Shown: positions 18,280-27,958 of the stretch, one piece after another
Layout: each line of letters begins with the position of its first letter
Position numbering within the stretch: position 1 is the stretch's first letter
NCBI RefSeq assembly: GCF_017086405.1
Contig: NZ_CP070973.1
Location: forward strand, 310,001 to 374,000
DNA length: 64,000 bases
Source of the DNA: Mycobacterium gordonae
GTDB taxonomy: Bacteria; Actinomycetota; Actinomycetes; Mycobacteriales; Mycobacteriaceae
Direction of reading: 5' to 3'
Translations under genes and position numbers: made by a program
The notes under the pieces: generated by a model
Told to the model about the DNA's origin: nothing
Databases searched by the model: none
Seen by the model: the letters and a program-made list of their open reading frames with translations, nothing else

Positions 18280-19026
18280 ATGTCGGGTCAACGACCGTGG
18301 AATATCAACATCCACTACAACGCACTGATCGACGCCGAGGTCTCCGCCGAGGCGGAGCAGGTGCTGGATGTCGGGTGCGGTGACGGCTTTCTGGCCGCCC
18401 GATTGGCGGAGCGAATCCCCAGCGTTGTTGCCCTGGACGTCGACGAGCCGGTATTGAAGCGCGCGAGTGCTCGGTTCCCCAACGCGCCAGTGCAGTGGAC
18501 GCACGGTGACGTGATGACAACCGAGCTACCCAATTTCGACGCCGTGGTGTCCAATGCCGCGTTGCACCACATCGACGACACCCGGGCGGCGTTGGCACGC
18601 CTTGCCGGCCTGCTGCGTCCAGACGGAACCTTGGTTGTCGTCACGTTCGTCAAACCATCTGCGCGAGAGGGGTTGTGGCATTTGGCCTCGTTGGTGGCCT
18701 GCGGTGTCGTCAACAAGATCCGGGGCAAATGGGAGCACACCGCTCCCATCAAGTGGCCCCCACCGGACAACTTCGCCGAGTTGCGCGGGCACGTGCGTGC
18801 GGTGCTTCCCGGCGCACGGATCCGGCGCCTGCTCTACGGAAGGGTGCTGATCAGCTGGCGACCGGCGGATGCAGCCCTGACCCGTCGCCGCCTGGCCGGC
18901 CGCACTGATGACCTCGACGGCTTGATTGCGGATGCGCGAACCCAACATCCGCATACCGGCGTGCAGCTCGTCCCTCCTGCACCGCCGCCTCGGCGGCCTC
19001 GACCGGACTCGACAGGAACGGCTTGA
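18280..19026 (+). CDS. Class I SAM-dependent methyltransferase with a run-on tail
   Basis: The 248-residue protein has the SAM-binding motif VLDVGCGDG near residue 30, an acidic loop ALDVDEP, and FDAVVSNAALHHI, as in the UbiE/Methyltransf_11 group. The ATG at 18280 fits the family start. The last 20 or so codons (a Pro-rich VQLVPPAPPPRRPRPD end) are read antisense over a dead SDR gene, so the natural C-terminus was probably lost or extended. Acceptor substrate unknown. Confidence 0.75.
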   Translation: MSGQRPWNINIHYNALIDAEVSAEAEQVLDVGCGDGFLAARLAERIPSVVALDVDEPVLKRASARFPNAPVQWTHGDVMTTELPNFDAVVSNAALHHIDDTRAALARLAGLLRPDGTLVVVTFVKPSAREGLWHLASLVACGVVNKIRGKWEHTAPIKWPPPDNFAELRGHVRAVLPGARIRRLLYGRVLISWRPADAALTRRRLAGRTDDLDGLIADARTQHPHTGVQLVPPAPPPRRPRPDSTGTA

Positions 19027-19222
19027 AATTCGGACCGGCCCTCGCGCAGCAGACGAAAAACCCGATCTGCAACTCGGCGATGGCTGGGGCCGCGCCTGGT
19101 TGCGCGAGATCAACGGCGAGGGTGCAGTTTTGCGCGGAATTCATCGAATCGATCTCTGTCGCAACGTCATCCAGCACCGTTTGCCGACGGGCCAGCAGGA
19201 CGACATTGACGCCAGGAACCCC
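18967..19222 (-). pseudogene. SDR gene fragment
   Basis: On the minus strand, GVNVVLLARRQTVLDDVATE, then CTLAVDLAQPGAAPAIAE and FFVCCARAGPNFKPFL match the second to fifth elements of a classical SDR (basic residues after the first strand, a VDL acidic site, a nAG-like motif). The start with its Rossmann glycines and the catalytic Tyr-Lys half are missing. It lies directly after an NTF2-like remnant and overlaps the methyltransferase 3' end. Confidence 0.65.
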
Positions 19223-19430
19223 TATCCGACCGTGCTGACTCGCACGGTGGTGAACTGCCGCCGGGCGATGCGCCATCCCTCGGCCGCGCGCACGATTGTG
19301 TCGTCCTAGTAACCGATTCCGTTGATGCCGCATGCGTTTTCGGCCGACATTATCAGGGCGTCGACCTAGGTGCGGGACACGGCGATCTCCGTTGGGATGT
19401 GACAGGATTCGCCGCTGGACCGAGCCGCAT
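19222..19430 (-). pseudogene. SnoaL/NTF2-like gene remnant with two nonsense codons
   Basis: The frame reads ESCHIPTEIAVSRT-stop-VDALIMSAENACGINGIGY-stop-DDTIVRAAEGWRIARRQF-TTVRVSTVG-stop. Both internal stops are TAG where a tyrosine codon (TAC) would restore a normal SnoaL-like C-terminus (SRTYVDAL and GYYDD). The front half of the gene is absent. SnoaL-like genes often pair with SDRs, and the next fragment on the same strand is an SDR. Confidence 0.65.
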
Positions 19431-19442
19431 CGCCTCCGGCGG

Positions 19443-19853
19443 TTAGCTCGGTGCCTGACTGAGCTTGCCGATGGCGGCCTGCAGCTTGGCTGCGGCCTCG
19501 TCGGCGACCTCATGCAGGCCCGGCTGGTCCACGACACGGACCATCAGTTGTGGGTCCATCGCCTCCACCAGGACACCGCCGTCATCGGCAGCGCGTAGTA
19601 CCACGTTGCACGGCAGCAACTGGCCGATCTGGCGGTCCACGTCCAGGGCGCGGTGCGCGAGCTGCGGATTGCAGGCGCCGAGGATCAGGTAGTCCTCCAT
19701 GTCCTTGCCGAGCTTCTGCTTCAGCGTGGCCTTGACGTCGATTCTGGTCAGGACGCCGAAGCCCTGTTCGGCGAGAGCCTGCGTGGTCTGTTCGACGGCT
19801 TCGCTGAACGAAGTGTGCAGCGTCGTGGTCAAACCGGTGGTTCCTAGTGGCAT
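19443..19853 (-). CDS. DUF302-family protein
   Basis: A 136-residue protein with the DUF302 pattern: FSEAVEQTTQALAEQGFGVL, then IDVKATLKQKLGKDMEDYLI, LGACNPQLAHRAL and IGQLLPCNVVLR. The family's biochemical role is unknown, but it recurs beside sulfur, heavy metal and CsoR-family genes. It starts 21 bases after the CstR-like regulator stop and is surely co-transcribed with it. The two cysteines (ACNP and LPCNV) are typical of the family. Confidence 0.82.
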   Translation of the reverse strand: MPLGTTGLTTTLHTSFSEAVEQTTQALAEQGFGVLTRIDVKATLKQKLGKDMEDYLILGACNPQLAHRALDVDRQIGQLLPCNVVLRAADDGGVLVEAMDPQLMVRVVDQPGLHEVADEAAAKLQAAIGKLSQAPS

Positions 19854-19874
19854 GGCTGATCCCTTTCTGTTCGT

Positions 19875-20615
<741 letters not shown>

Positions 20616-20706
20616 CTATTCGCCGGGCACGTTGTCGTGGCCTGCCGCTTGCTTTGCCTACTGTCCGCGTTGAATGATCGGCCGCAGCCTCGCAGAAGGA
20701 GCGCCC

Positions 20707-21480
20707 GTGGGTAAGCGTAAGAGTCGCACCGTCAACCGGTGGGAGTTGGTGACCTGCGCGGTCGCCGGCCACGCCACCTACGCCCCTGACGACGAGCAAC
20801 TGGCCGAACGCCTGTCTGCCAGGACCGAACTCGGCGAGGTGTGGCGCTGCCTGCGCTGCGGTGACTTTGCGCTTGGTGAACCGCACGGCCGTGGCCATCC
20901 CGAAGATGCGCCGATGATCATGCGCGGCAAGGCGTTACGGCAAGCGATCATCATCCGTGCACTGGCCGTCGAGCGGCTCGGGCGGGCCGTCGTGCTGGGG
21001 CTGGCGGCGTGGGCGGTATGGACGTTTCGCGGTGCCCGGGGGGCCATCCAGGCCACCCTCGACCGCGACCTGCCGGTCTTTCGTGCCGCCGGATTCAAAG
21101 TCGACCAGATGTCGGCGATCCATGAGCTGGAGAAGGCATTGGCGGCCAAACCCTCGACGCTGACCTTGATCACGTGCCTGCTCGCCGCTTATGCCGTGCT
21201 CCAAGTCGTCGAAGGCGTCGGCCTTTGGCTGATGAAACGCTGGGGTGAGTATTTCGCGGTGGTGGCCACCTCGGTGTTCCTGCCGTTGGAGATTCACGAC
21301 CTCCTCAAGGGCATCACGACGACGCGGGTGGCGACCTTGACGATCAACATCGCTGCGGTGCTCTATCTGTTGATCTCCAAGCGGCTGTTCGGGCTACGGG
21401 GCGGCCGCAATGCCTACGAAGAGGAACGGCAGGGCGAACAACTCCTCGATCTGGAACGTGCGGCCATGACGGCGGCCTGA
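20707..21480 (+). CDS. DUF2127-family membrane protein
   Basis: The 257-residue protein has four membrane segments (RLGRAVVLGLAAWAVWTF; LTLITCLLAAYAVLQVVEG; YFAVVATSVFLPLEIHDLL; TLTINIAAVLYLLI), matching DUF2127. Before them is an N-terminal soluble part with CLRCGDF that may bind a metal. The GTG at 20707 is selected because AGAAGGAG lies at the correct distance. Function unknown. Confidence 0.78.
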   Translation: MGKRKSRTVNRWELVTCAVAGHATYAPDDEQLAERLSARTELGEVWRCLRCGDFALGEPHGRGHPEDAPMIMRGKALRQAIIIRALAVERLGRAVVLGLAAWAVWTFRGARGAIQATLDRDLPVFRAAGFKVDQMSAIHELEKALAAKPSTLTLITCLLAAYAVLQVVEGVGLWLMKRWGEYFAVVATSVFLPLEIHDLLKGITTTRVATLTINIAAVLYLLISKRLFGLRGGRNAYEEERQGEQLLDLERAAMTAA

Positions 21481-21527
21481 GCGCAGACGGCCGAGTAGGT
21501 GTGAGCCAGGCGACACCGCTGCTAACT

Positions 21528-21544
21528 TGACTTCAGTTTAGTCA
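21528..21544. promoter_or_regulatory. Inverted repeat upstream of the PaaI-HxlR pair
   Basis: TGACT (21528-21532) and AGTCA (21540-21544) are exact reverse complements with a 7-base AT-rich spacer. It lies 18 bases before the thioesterase ATG and overlaps a TTGACT that could be a -35 box. The HxlR protein encoded at the end of the operon is the natural candidate to bind it. Confidence 0.5.
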
Positions 21545-21562
21545 GCCCCGGAGGATGCCGGT

Positions 21563-22084
21563 ATGAGCGAAACCGCGGGTGCTGCCGTGCGTGACCAAGG
21601 CGAGCGAAACCGAATCATCGAATGGGCTGACCCGTTCAGCGCGGCGGAGGCGGCACGCAGCCGCAGCGGCCTGGAGTTCTTGCAGGCCATGGTCGACGGA
21701 GAAATTCCGCCGCCGCCCGTGATGAGCACCATCGGCGGCCGGCTCGAATCGGTCTCGGCAGGCACCGCCGTCTTCACCTTGACACCGGCCGAGTTTCACT
21801 ACAACCCGATCGGGTCGGTACACGGCGGGATGTATTGCACGCTGCTGGATTCGGCCGCCGCGTGCGCCGTGCACAGCATGCTGCCCGCCGGGGTGGCCTA
21901 CACCAGCCTCGATCTATCGGTGCGGTTCATCGGCGCGATGAGCGTCGAGACCGGCCCGGTCCGATGCACCGGCACGGTGACGCATTTGGGCCGGCGCACC
22001 GCGCTGGCCGAGGCGAAATTGACCAGTTGTTCCGGGAAACTGCTGGCCACCGCCACTAGTAACTGCCTGATTCTGAACCCATGA
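21563..22084 (+). CDS. PaaI-family hotdog thioesterase
   Basis: This 173-residue protein has the PaaI hotdog pattern: HYNPIGSVHGGMYCTLLDSA with the HGG motif, then YTSLDLSVRFIGAM and RTALAEAKL. It should hydrolyse acyl-CoA thioesters, often aromatic ones. GGAGG sits at a good distance before the ATG. An HxlR regulator follows seven bases after its stop. Confidence 0.85.
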   Translation: MSETAGAAVRDQGERNRIIEWADPFSAAEAARSRSGLEFLQAMVDGEIPPPPVMSTIGGRLESVSAGTAVFTLTPAEFHYNPIGSVHGGMYCTLLDSAAACAVHSMLPAGVAYTSLDLSVRFIGAMSVETGPVRCTGTVTHLGRRTALAEAKLTSCSGKLLATATSNCLILNP

Positions 22085-22091
22085 GGTCGAC

Positions 22092-22556
22092 GTGAAACTC
22101 TCGGGACGGCTCGCCGATCGGGATGGCTGGACGGCGGCCGACTGGTGCCCGATGGAATACGCGCTGCAGTTGATCGGCACCCATTCGGCCATGGTGCTGC
22201 TTCGCGAAGCCTTCTGGGGCGGAAGGCGTTTCGATGATCTGGCGCGTCGCGCCGGGGTTACCGAACAGATTGCCGCCAAGCGGTTGCGCCAGCTCGTCGA
22301 GGCGGGGTTGATGGAGAAGCGGCCGTACAAGGAACGCGGCCAGCGCACGCGGTACGAGTACGTTCTCACCGAGCGGGGGCATGCCCTGTTCCCGGTGCTG
22401 ATCAGCCTGATCGAATTCGGCAGGCTGCTGCAGGCCGAGCCCGGTACGGAGTTGGTGCACGACGGCTGCGGTGAGCCAGTGGCCCCACAGGTGCGATGCG
22501 CGGCCGGACACGATGTTTCGTTTTCCGACGTCGTCATTCGAAAAGCGAAGCGCTGA
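22092..22556 (+). CDS. HxlR-family transcriptional regulator
   Basis: The 154-residue protein contains the HxlR winged-helix domain (GTHSAMVLLREAFWGGRRFD, then LARRAGVTEQIAAKRLRQL and VEAGLMEKRPY). A C-terminal stretch with Cys/His (VHDGCGEPVAPQVRCAAGHD) may bind a metal. It starts at a GTG and is co-transcribed with the thioesterase. It probably controls this operon through the inverted repeat upstream. Confidence 0.85.
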   Translation: MKLSGRLADRDGWTAADWCPMEYALQLIGTHSAMVLLREAFWGGRRFDDLARRAGVTEQIAAKRLRQLVEAGLMEKRPYKERGQRTRYEYVLTERGHALFPVLISLIEFGRLLQAEPGTELVHDGCGEPVAPQVRCAAGHDVSFSDVVIRKAKR

Positions 22557-22591
22557 CTGGAAATACTGTGATTACCCCGACCTCTGCGACA

Positions 22592-22613
22592 CGGTGTGCG
22601 GGATCGCACACCG
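22592..22613 (+). terminator. Strong hairpin after the HxlR gene
   Basis: CGGTGTGCG (22592-22600) and CGCACACCG (22605-22613) form a perfect 9-bp stem with a 4-base loop, 36 bases after the stop codon. No T-run follows, which is usual for mycobacterial terminators. Confidence 0.55.
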
Positions 22614-22727
22614 CACATCCGGGCGGCGTATCACGTTGTTCACCGCCCCGCGGTGCAGGCTTAAAGGGAATCGGCTGATATGGCACCAGGCGACGTACCG
22701 AAGTCGCACCAATGAAGGATCGACACC

Positions 22728-22892
22728 GTGACAGCACTACAGAACTTGCTTAACCAGAGCCCCGGTGGCTCTGCCATCGCCGCGCCGATGAAGGCACGCG
22801 CCTGCCGCGCTTTGTACGCGATGCGGCGCGGCCGCCCGTCACAGAGGGTCACCGGCCCGAACCTGATGCGGCCTGGCTCGGAACGCTGCTGA
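22728..22892 (+). CDS. Possible small basic protein, 54 residues
   Basis: A GTG at 22728, preceded by GAAGGA eight bases upstream, opens a 54-codon frame starting VTALQNLLNQSPGGSAIAAP. It has several Arg/Lys and two Cys and ends SERC. I do not recognise the protein. The GC-rich background makes chance frames common, so this is tentative. It is the only reasonable candidate gene in the 580 bases between HxlR and the ANTAR protein. Confidence 0.3.
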   Translation: MTALQNLLNQSPGGSAIAAPMKARACRALYAMRRGRPSQRVTGPNLMRPGSERC

Positions 22893-23136
22893 CCCGCCAT
22901 CACCTCCCCCATTCTGCACCTGCTTGCGGCGTGCCCACTCCCAAGGACAAGGATTCGTCTTGTCGCTCAACGGATCTGGCTGGCTGGCTCACGTCTGACC
23001 ACGATGAGCCATGCTGCGCAATTGACCGCCAGGCCGCACAGCCGCGTCGATAGTGTGGATGCAGCTGGGGTGCGGTGCTGTGGCGCACCGACGGCCTGAG
23101 CACCCTTGTTGCGCAAGTTGCTCATCGTCGCACTGG
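22893..23136. other. Intergenic sequence without recognised features
   Basis: I see no convincing gene, hairpin or repeat here. The short open frames on both strands are not supported by ribosome sites or by recognisable protein sequence. Confidence 0.5.
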
Positions 23137-23904
23137 TCATCGAGGTCGCTCTGTGTACGACGCGGCCCGCCGCCCGTCGGCCGCGTTGGGCGGGTGGTCG
23201 ATGTTGACCAGCGTGCGGGCGATCTTCTCGAGGCGGGTGTTGGAGTCTTGTGACAGTTTGACCAGTAGATCGAAGGCAGCAGCAGCATCGACATCGAACC
23301 GTTCCATGAGCATGCCTTTGGCCTGGCCGATGATGTCGCGTGACTCGATGGCGTGCCGAAGGTGCTCGACCTCGGCCAGGTGGCGGGCGCTATTCACCGC
23401 ATCGACCGCGGCCAGGGTATGCAGTATCTCGGTCGGCGGTAACGAACCGGTAGCATCGATGGCCCGCGCGATGACCGCGAGTGCCATCCCGATATCGGAA
23501 ATCTCCGCTCCGTAGCGGTGCACGACGCCGACAAGCTCACCGTGGTCGACGAGCGGAGTGTTGACCGGACTCCACACCCTGGGAACGAACTGCCCCGGAG
23601 CGTCGGGATCGGGGATGTCGTAGCGCTGGATCCACAAGTTGTCGATCTCTTCGCGGCGCATCGCAGTTTCCAGCGACGCCGCCAGGCGTGCGACGCCGTT
23701 TGCCTGCGGGTCATCGGGATCTTCGGGGAAAGCATCGAATAAGAACTGTCCGATCAACTCACCCTTCCCGCGCAAAGTCGCGTGCTCATAGGCGGCGCTG
23801 GCGGCGCGGATCGTCAAGTTGCGGTCGAGCACCACAAATCCGTCGCTGGGCACCCTGTCGGCCATATCCCGAGCGATCGCCTCAAACCTGCCCCGCCGTA
23901 TCAC
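23137..23904 (-). CDS. PAS-ANTAR RNA-binding antiterminator-type regulator
   Basis: The 255-residue protein has an N-terminal PAS-like sensor (GFVVLDRNLTIRAASAAYEH, with PRVWSPVNTPLVDHGELVGV) and a C-terminal ANTAR domain (DIIGQAKGMLMERFDVDAAA, then AFDLLVKLSQDSNTRLEKIA). ANTAR proteins bind paired RNA hairpins and prevent transcription termination. In mycobacteria they are linked to stress and lipid or steroid metabolism. It has no obvious partner gene next to it. The ligand of the PAS domain is unknown. Confidence 0.85.
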   Translation of the reverse strand: MIRRGRFEAIARDMADRVPSDGFVVLDRNLTIRAASAAYEHATLRGKGELIGQFLFDAFPEDPDDPQANGVARLAASLETAMRREEIDNLWIQRYDIPDPDAPGQFVPRVWSPVNTPLVDHGELVGVVHRYGAEISDIGMALAVIARAIDATGSLPPTEILHTLAAVDAVNSARHLAEVEHLRHAIESRDIIGQAKGMLMERFDVDAAAAFDLLVKLSQDSNTRLEKIARTLVNIDHPPNAADGRRAASYTERPR

Positions 23905-24241
23905 GTCAGATAGCGAGCCCTAACGACCTGATCCTGCAAGACCGCACAGTAGGAGACGATACCGCCACCTGCGGCCGCGATCAGCGCGCTGGGCGCGCAG
24001 CGGGTCTTCGAAGTGATTGCCTACCCGTGGCTCCGGCCGAGTTGGGACGGCGACGACGACCTTGTCATCGCCGAAGTGACAGTGCGCGCGGCGGGTCGGT
24101 GACGGCTTCGCGATGACGCTGGTCCTGGGCACGGTGGCTCGCGAGCAGTCCACCACTTGCTTGCGTCGATCGACCCGCTGCCCCGATCGCCGAGAAGGCC
24201 GAGTCGTAGGTCTTCCGGCTTAGGCCCGGTACGGTCGCGGT
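23905..24241. other. Intergenic region with an orphan coding-like fragment
   Basis: From 23953 to 24102 on the plus strand a 49-codon frame reads IPPPAAAISALGAQRVFEVI and then AYPWLRPSWDGDDDLVIAEV before a stop. It has amino acid composition like a real protein but no start codon, because a TAG precedes it in frame. It may be the end of a lost gene. Nothing else is supported here. Confidence 0.35.
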
Positions 24242-25048
24242 ATGGCTCTCCCCCCTGCAGGAAGTAACAGTGCGGCCATCGTCACCGGGGCATCGTCGGG
24301 CATCGGCGAGGAGATCGCCACGATTCTGGCGAAACGCGGCTACCACATCGTCCTGGTTGCCCGCAGCGCCGACCGGCTGGAGGCGCTCGCCAGAAAATTG
24401 GGATCCAAGGCGCATCCACTGCCCGCCGACCTCGCCCGGCGCAGCGACCGTGCGACCCTGCTGGATCGGGTGGGCGAGCTGGGGCTGACCCCCGACATCC
24501 TGATCAACAATGCAGGCCTGTCAACGCTGGGAGTGGTGGCGAAGTCCGACCCGGAGAAGGAACTCAACCTGGTCGAAGTCGACGTCGCGGCCGTGGTGGA
24601 TCTGTGCAGCAGGTTCCTGCCCGGCATGGTGGACCGCCGTCGCGGCGCAATCTTGAACGTGGCGTCGGTAGCCGCGTTCGGGCCGCTGCCCGGACAGGCG
24701 GCTTACGGGGCGGCCAAGGCATTCGTGCTGTCCTACACCCACAGTCTGCGGGGCGAACTGAAGGGGACCGGCGTCTCCGTCACGGCGCTGTGTCCGGGCC
24801 CGGTGGACACCGGCTTCGGCGAGGCGGCCGGATTCTCCAAAGAGGACGCCGACGCAGCCCTGCCGCGGGTCATGTGGATACCCGCCGATCAGGTGGCGCA
24901 GGCCGGAATCGACGGGTTGGCGGCCGGCAAGGCCGTCGTGGTCCCCGGGCTGGCCAACCGAATCTCGGCGGGACTGTTCCGGGTGGCGCCACCCGAGTGG
25001 ATGCTGCCGCTGCTGACCCGCAGTCACCCGGCCATGAAAGGCAAGTGA
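24242..25048 (+). CDS. Short-chain dehydrogenase/reductase
   Basis: The 268-residue classical SDR has TGASSGIG near residue 15, NNAG at about 90, and the catalytic YGAAK. The overall pattern (VLVARSADRLEALA, PGPVDTGFGEAAGF) matches the DltE-like SDR group found many times in mycobacteria. It is convergent with sigC, with seven bases between stops. Substrate unknown. Confidence 0.85.
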   Translation: MALPPAGSNSAAIVTGASSGIGEEIATILAKRGYHIVLVARSADRLEALARKLGSKAHPLPADLARRSDRATLLDRVGELGLTPDILINNAGLSTLGVVAKSDPEKELNLVEVDVAAVVDLCSRFLPGMVDRRRGAILNVASVAAFGPLPGQAAYGAAKAFVLSYTHSLRGELKGTGVSVTALCPGPVDTGFGEAAGFSKEDADAALPRVMWIPADQVAQAGIDGLAAGKAVVVPGLANRISAGLFRVAPPEWMLPLLTRSHPAMKGK

Positions 25049-25055
25049 GAGCCGG

Positions 25056-25622
25056 CTACCCCGCGCAGTCGCCTTCGGCAGTCGCGCGCAGCAGGTCGTC
25101 GCGGGCCCGGGCCACCCGGGAGCGGATGGTGCCGACGGGACAACCGCAAATCTCGGCCGCTTCGGCATAGGACAGACCGAGAACCTGGGTGACGATCAAC
25201 GCTTCCCGGCGCTTGGGGTCCAATCCGTCCAACAGGACGCGGATCTCCACCATGTTCTCGATCCGGCTACCACGCCGGCCCTGGCTGAGCGCCTCGTCCA
25301 GATCGGCCACCTGCGCAGAGCACGGTCTGCGCATCTTGGACCGGAAGTGGTCGGCAACGACACGACGAGCAATCGACAACAGCCAGGTCCGCGCTGTCGA
25401 ACGGCCGGTGAAGCTGGGCAGCGCACCGATCGCCCGCAGGAATGTCTCCTGCGTCAGGTCGTCCGCACTGCCGGGATCGGCGAGGTAGGCCACCATCCGC
25501 CAGACGTCGCGCTGGGTGCCACGGATGAATTCGGCCAACGCGGCCCGGTCGCCCCGCCCCGCGGATCTGGCGAGATCGGTAATTTGGTCGTCGTGAGTTC
25601 GTCCGTCACTGCCCGGGGCCAC
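25056..25622 (-). CDS. sigC: ECF RNA polymerase sigma factor SigC
   Basis: The 188-residue protein matches mycobacterial SigC closely: WRMVAYLADPGSADDLTQET and FLRAIGALPSFTGRSTARTW in region 2 and GLSYAEAAEICGCPVGTIRS in region 4. SigC directs transcription of a small regulon; in M. tuberculosis it has been tied to copper acquisition genes including ctpB and the nrp operon (recalled). Here it is divergent from ctpA and separated from its probable anti-sigma factor only by that gene. The GTG at 25622 has a weak ribosome site. I did not find the shared GGGAAC-type promoter in front of sigC itself. Confidence 0.9.
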   Translation of the reverse strand: MAPGSDGRTHDDQITDLARSAGRGDRAALAEFIRGTQRDVWRMVAYLADPGSADDLTQETFLRAIGALPSFTGRSTARTWLLSIARRVVADHFRSKMRRPCSAQVADLDEALSQGRRGSRIENMVEIRVLLDGLDPKRREALIVTQVLGLSYAEAAEICGCPVGTIRSRVARARDDLLRATAEGDCAG

Positions 25623-25660
25623 GGGCCTTGAGCCTAGGCCATCCGGACATGACGATCGCA

Positions 25661-25688
25661 GGGAACTCTTGGACCGGCCCCGACGACT
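25661..25688 (+). promoter_or_regulatory. SigC-type promoter upstream of ctpA
   Basis: GGGAAC (25661-25666), 16 bases, then ACGACT (25683-25688). The same pair at the same spacing occurs before PPE1 and, with GCGACT, before the anti-sigma gene. The layout is that of an ECF promoter. The ctpA GTG is 36 bases further on, after a GGAGG. Confidence 0.7.
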
Positions 25689-25724
25689 TGTCTAGGGAAG
25701 AGTTCGCAGGAGGCGAGGGGCTAC

Positions 25725-27956
25725 GTGACGACGGCAATAACTGACGTGCACTCAGAGGTGCGCCGAGTGCAACTCGACATCACCGGGATGTCGTGCATGG
25801 CCTGTGCGCTAAAGGTCAAGTCGACCCTCAACAAGCTGCCCGGCGTGCGGGCATCGGTCAATTTCTCCACCCGGGTGGCGACGCTGGAACTCAGCGAGGA
25901 CATCACCACCGAAGACCTGTGCGCAGCCGTGGAGCGCGCCGGTTACCAGGCCGAACCGCAGGCCGGCGGCAGTCACACCGCTGATCCCGACGCCGATCAC
26001 GCCCGTTATCTGCTGGTCCGGTTGGCGGTGGCGGCCGTGTTCTTCGTGCCGCTGGCGCACCTGTCGGTGATGTTCGCGGTGGTGCCCAGCTCCCGCTTCA
26101 GCGGGTGGGGCTGGGTGCTCACGGCGTTGGCGCTGCCGGTAGTCGTATGGGCGGCGTGGCCGTTCCACCGCGTCGCGCTCCGTAATGCGCTCCACGGGAG
26201 CACGTCGATGGAGACGCTGATCTCGGTCGGTATCACCGCCGCCACGGTGTGGTCCCTCCACACGGCATTCGGCAGCCGTCAATCCGCGCCGAGCAGGGGA
26301 GTATGGCAGGCGCTGCTCGGAAGTGACGCCATCTACTTCGAGGTCGCCGCCGGCGTCACGGTGTTCGTGCTCGCGGGGCGGTATTTCGAGGCGCGAGCCA
26401 AGTCGCGGGCCGGTGGCGCGCTACGGGCGTTGGCGGCCCTGAGCGCCAAGGACGTCGCGGTGCTGCAACCCGACGGCTCCGAGCGGGTGATCCCGGCCGA
26501 CGAGCTCAAAGAGCAGCAACGCTTCGTGGTGCGCCCCGGTCAGACGATCGCCGCCGACGGATTGGTGGTCGAAGGCCGCGCGGCGGTCGACGTGAGCGCG
26601 ATGACCGGAGAGGCCAAGCCGGTGAAAGTCCACCCCGGTGCCCAGGTGATCGGCGGCACGGTGGTGCTCGACAGCAGACTCATCGTGGAGGCCGCCGCCG
26701 TCGGCGCCGACACCCAGTTCTCCGGGATGGTCCGCCTGGTCGAAGAAGCGCAGGTGCAGAAGGCCGACGCGCAGCGACTGGCAGACCGCATCGCGTCGGT
26801 GTTCGTTCCGTGTGTCTTCGCCATCGCAGGACTGACCGCCGCCGGCTGGCTGCTCGCCGGCGCCGGTCCCGAGCGCGCGGTTTCGGCCGCGCTCGCGGTT
26901 CTGGTCATCGCCTGCCCATGTGCCCTCGGGCTGGCGACCCCGACCGCGATGCTGGTGGCCTCTGGTCGCGGCGCCCAGCTGGGCATCTTCCTGAAGGGTC
27001 ATCAGTCTCTGGAAGCCACCCGCGCCGTCGACACCGTCGTCTTCGACAAAACCGGCACCCTGACCACCGGCAAGCTGGCGGTCACTGCCGTGACGGCCGC
27101 GCCGGGGTGGGATGCCGACGAGGTGCTGGGACTGACTGCGGCGGTGGAAGCGGCCTCCGAGCACGCCGTCGGCCTCACCATCGCGGCCGCCGCGCCACCG
27201 CGGCGGGAATCGGTCGCCGACTTCCGCGCGGTGCCCGGCCGCGGCGTCGGCGGCACGGTGGGCGGTCGCGCGGTGCGGGTCGGCAACCCCTCGTGGATCA
27301 CCACCGGAGGTGCCCCGACGGAGCTGGGAGCCGCGCGGCGCGACGCCGAATCACGAGGTGAGACAGCCGTATTCGTCGAGGTCGACGGTGCGGCGTGCGC
27401 GGTGATCGCGGTCGCCGACGCGGTGAAGGACTCGGCGGTGCCCGCCGTCGCTGCGCTGCACGAGCGTGGTCTGCGAACCGTGCTGTTGACCGGTGACAAT
27501 CCCGCATCGGCGGCGGCCGTGGCGGCACGGGTCGGCATCGACGAGGTGATCGCCGATGTGTTGCCCGAAGGCAAGGTCGATGTGATCGAGCAACTGCGGG
27601 AACGCGGGCGCGTGGTCGCGATGGTCGGTGACGGCATCAACGACGGTCCGGCGCTGGCCCGCGCAGATCTGGGCATGGCCATCGGGCGTGGCACCGACGT
27701 AGCGATCGGTGCGGCCGACGTCATCCTCGTCCGGGAAAACCTCGAAGTCGTACCACTGGCGCTGGGCCTGGCCGCGGCGACGATGCGCACCATCAAGGTC
27801 AACATGTTCTGGGCCTTCGGCTACAACATCGCGGCGATCCCGATCGCCGCCGCAGGGTTGCTGAACCCACTGGTGGCCGGTGCGGCGATGGCCTTCTCGT
27901 CGTTCTTCGTCGTGTCGAACAGCCTGCGGCTGCGCAACTTCGGCGGCGGCCGCTGA
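25725..27956 (+). CDS. ctpA: Copper-transporting P1B-type ATPase CtpA
   Basis: The 743-residue pump has an N-terminal heavy-metal domain with GMSCMAC (C24, C27), the membrane metal motif CPC (C397-P-C399), the phosphorylation site DKTGT (D441) and the hinge GDGIND. Placement next to the anti-sigma gene and PPE1 identifies it as the Rv0092 (ctpA) orthologue. The family moves copper(I) across the inner membrane, here most likely to load copper enzymes or the respiratory oxidase. A SigC-type promoter precedes it and GCAGGAGG marks the GTG start. CtpB at 41.6 kb is a close paralogue. Confidence 0.9.
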   Translation: MTTAITDVHSEVRRVQLDITGMSCMACALKVKSTLNKLPGVRASVNFSTRVATLELSEDITTEDLCAAVERAGYQAEPQAGGSHTADPDADHARYLLVRLAVAAVFFVPLAHLSVMFAVVPSSRFSGWGWVLTALALPVVVWAAWPFHRVALRNALHGSTSMETLISVGITAATVWSLHTAFGSRQSAPSRGVWQALLGSDAIYFEVAAGVTVFVLAGRYFEARAKSRAGGALRALAALSAKDVAVLQPDGSERVIPADELKEQQRFVVRPGQTIAADGLVVEGRAAVDVSAMTGEAKPVKVHPGAQVIGGTVVLDSRLIVEAAAVGADTQFSGMVRLVEEAQVQKADAQRLADRIASVFVPCVFAIAGLTAAGWLLAGAGPERAVSAALAVLVIACPCALGLATPTAMLVASGRGAQLGIFLKGHQSLEATRAVDTVVFDKTGTLTTGKLAVTAVTAAPGWDADEVLGLTAAVEAASEHAVGLTIAAAAPPRRESVADFRAVPGRGVGGTVGGRAVRVGNPSWITTGGAPTELGAARRDAESRGETAVFVEVDGAACAVIAVADAVKDSAVPAVAALHERGLRTVLLTGDNPASAAAVAARVGIDEVIADVLPEGKVDVIEQLRERGRVVAMVGDGINDGPALARADLGMAIGRGTDVAIGAADVILVRENLEVVPLALGLAAATMRTIKVNMFWAFGYNIAAIPIAAAGLLNPLVAGAAMAFSSFFVVSNSLRLRNFGGGR

Positions 27957-27958
27957 GG

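Noticed and set aside
25623..25724. SigC-type promoter for sigC itself
   Set aside because: I looked for GGGAAC-N16-CGACT on the minus strand in the sigC-ctpA gap and found none; autoregulation is not supported by this motif.
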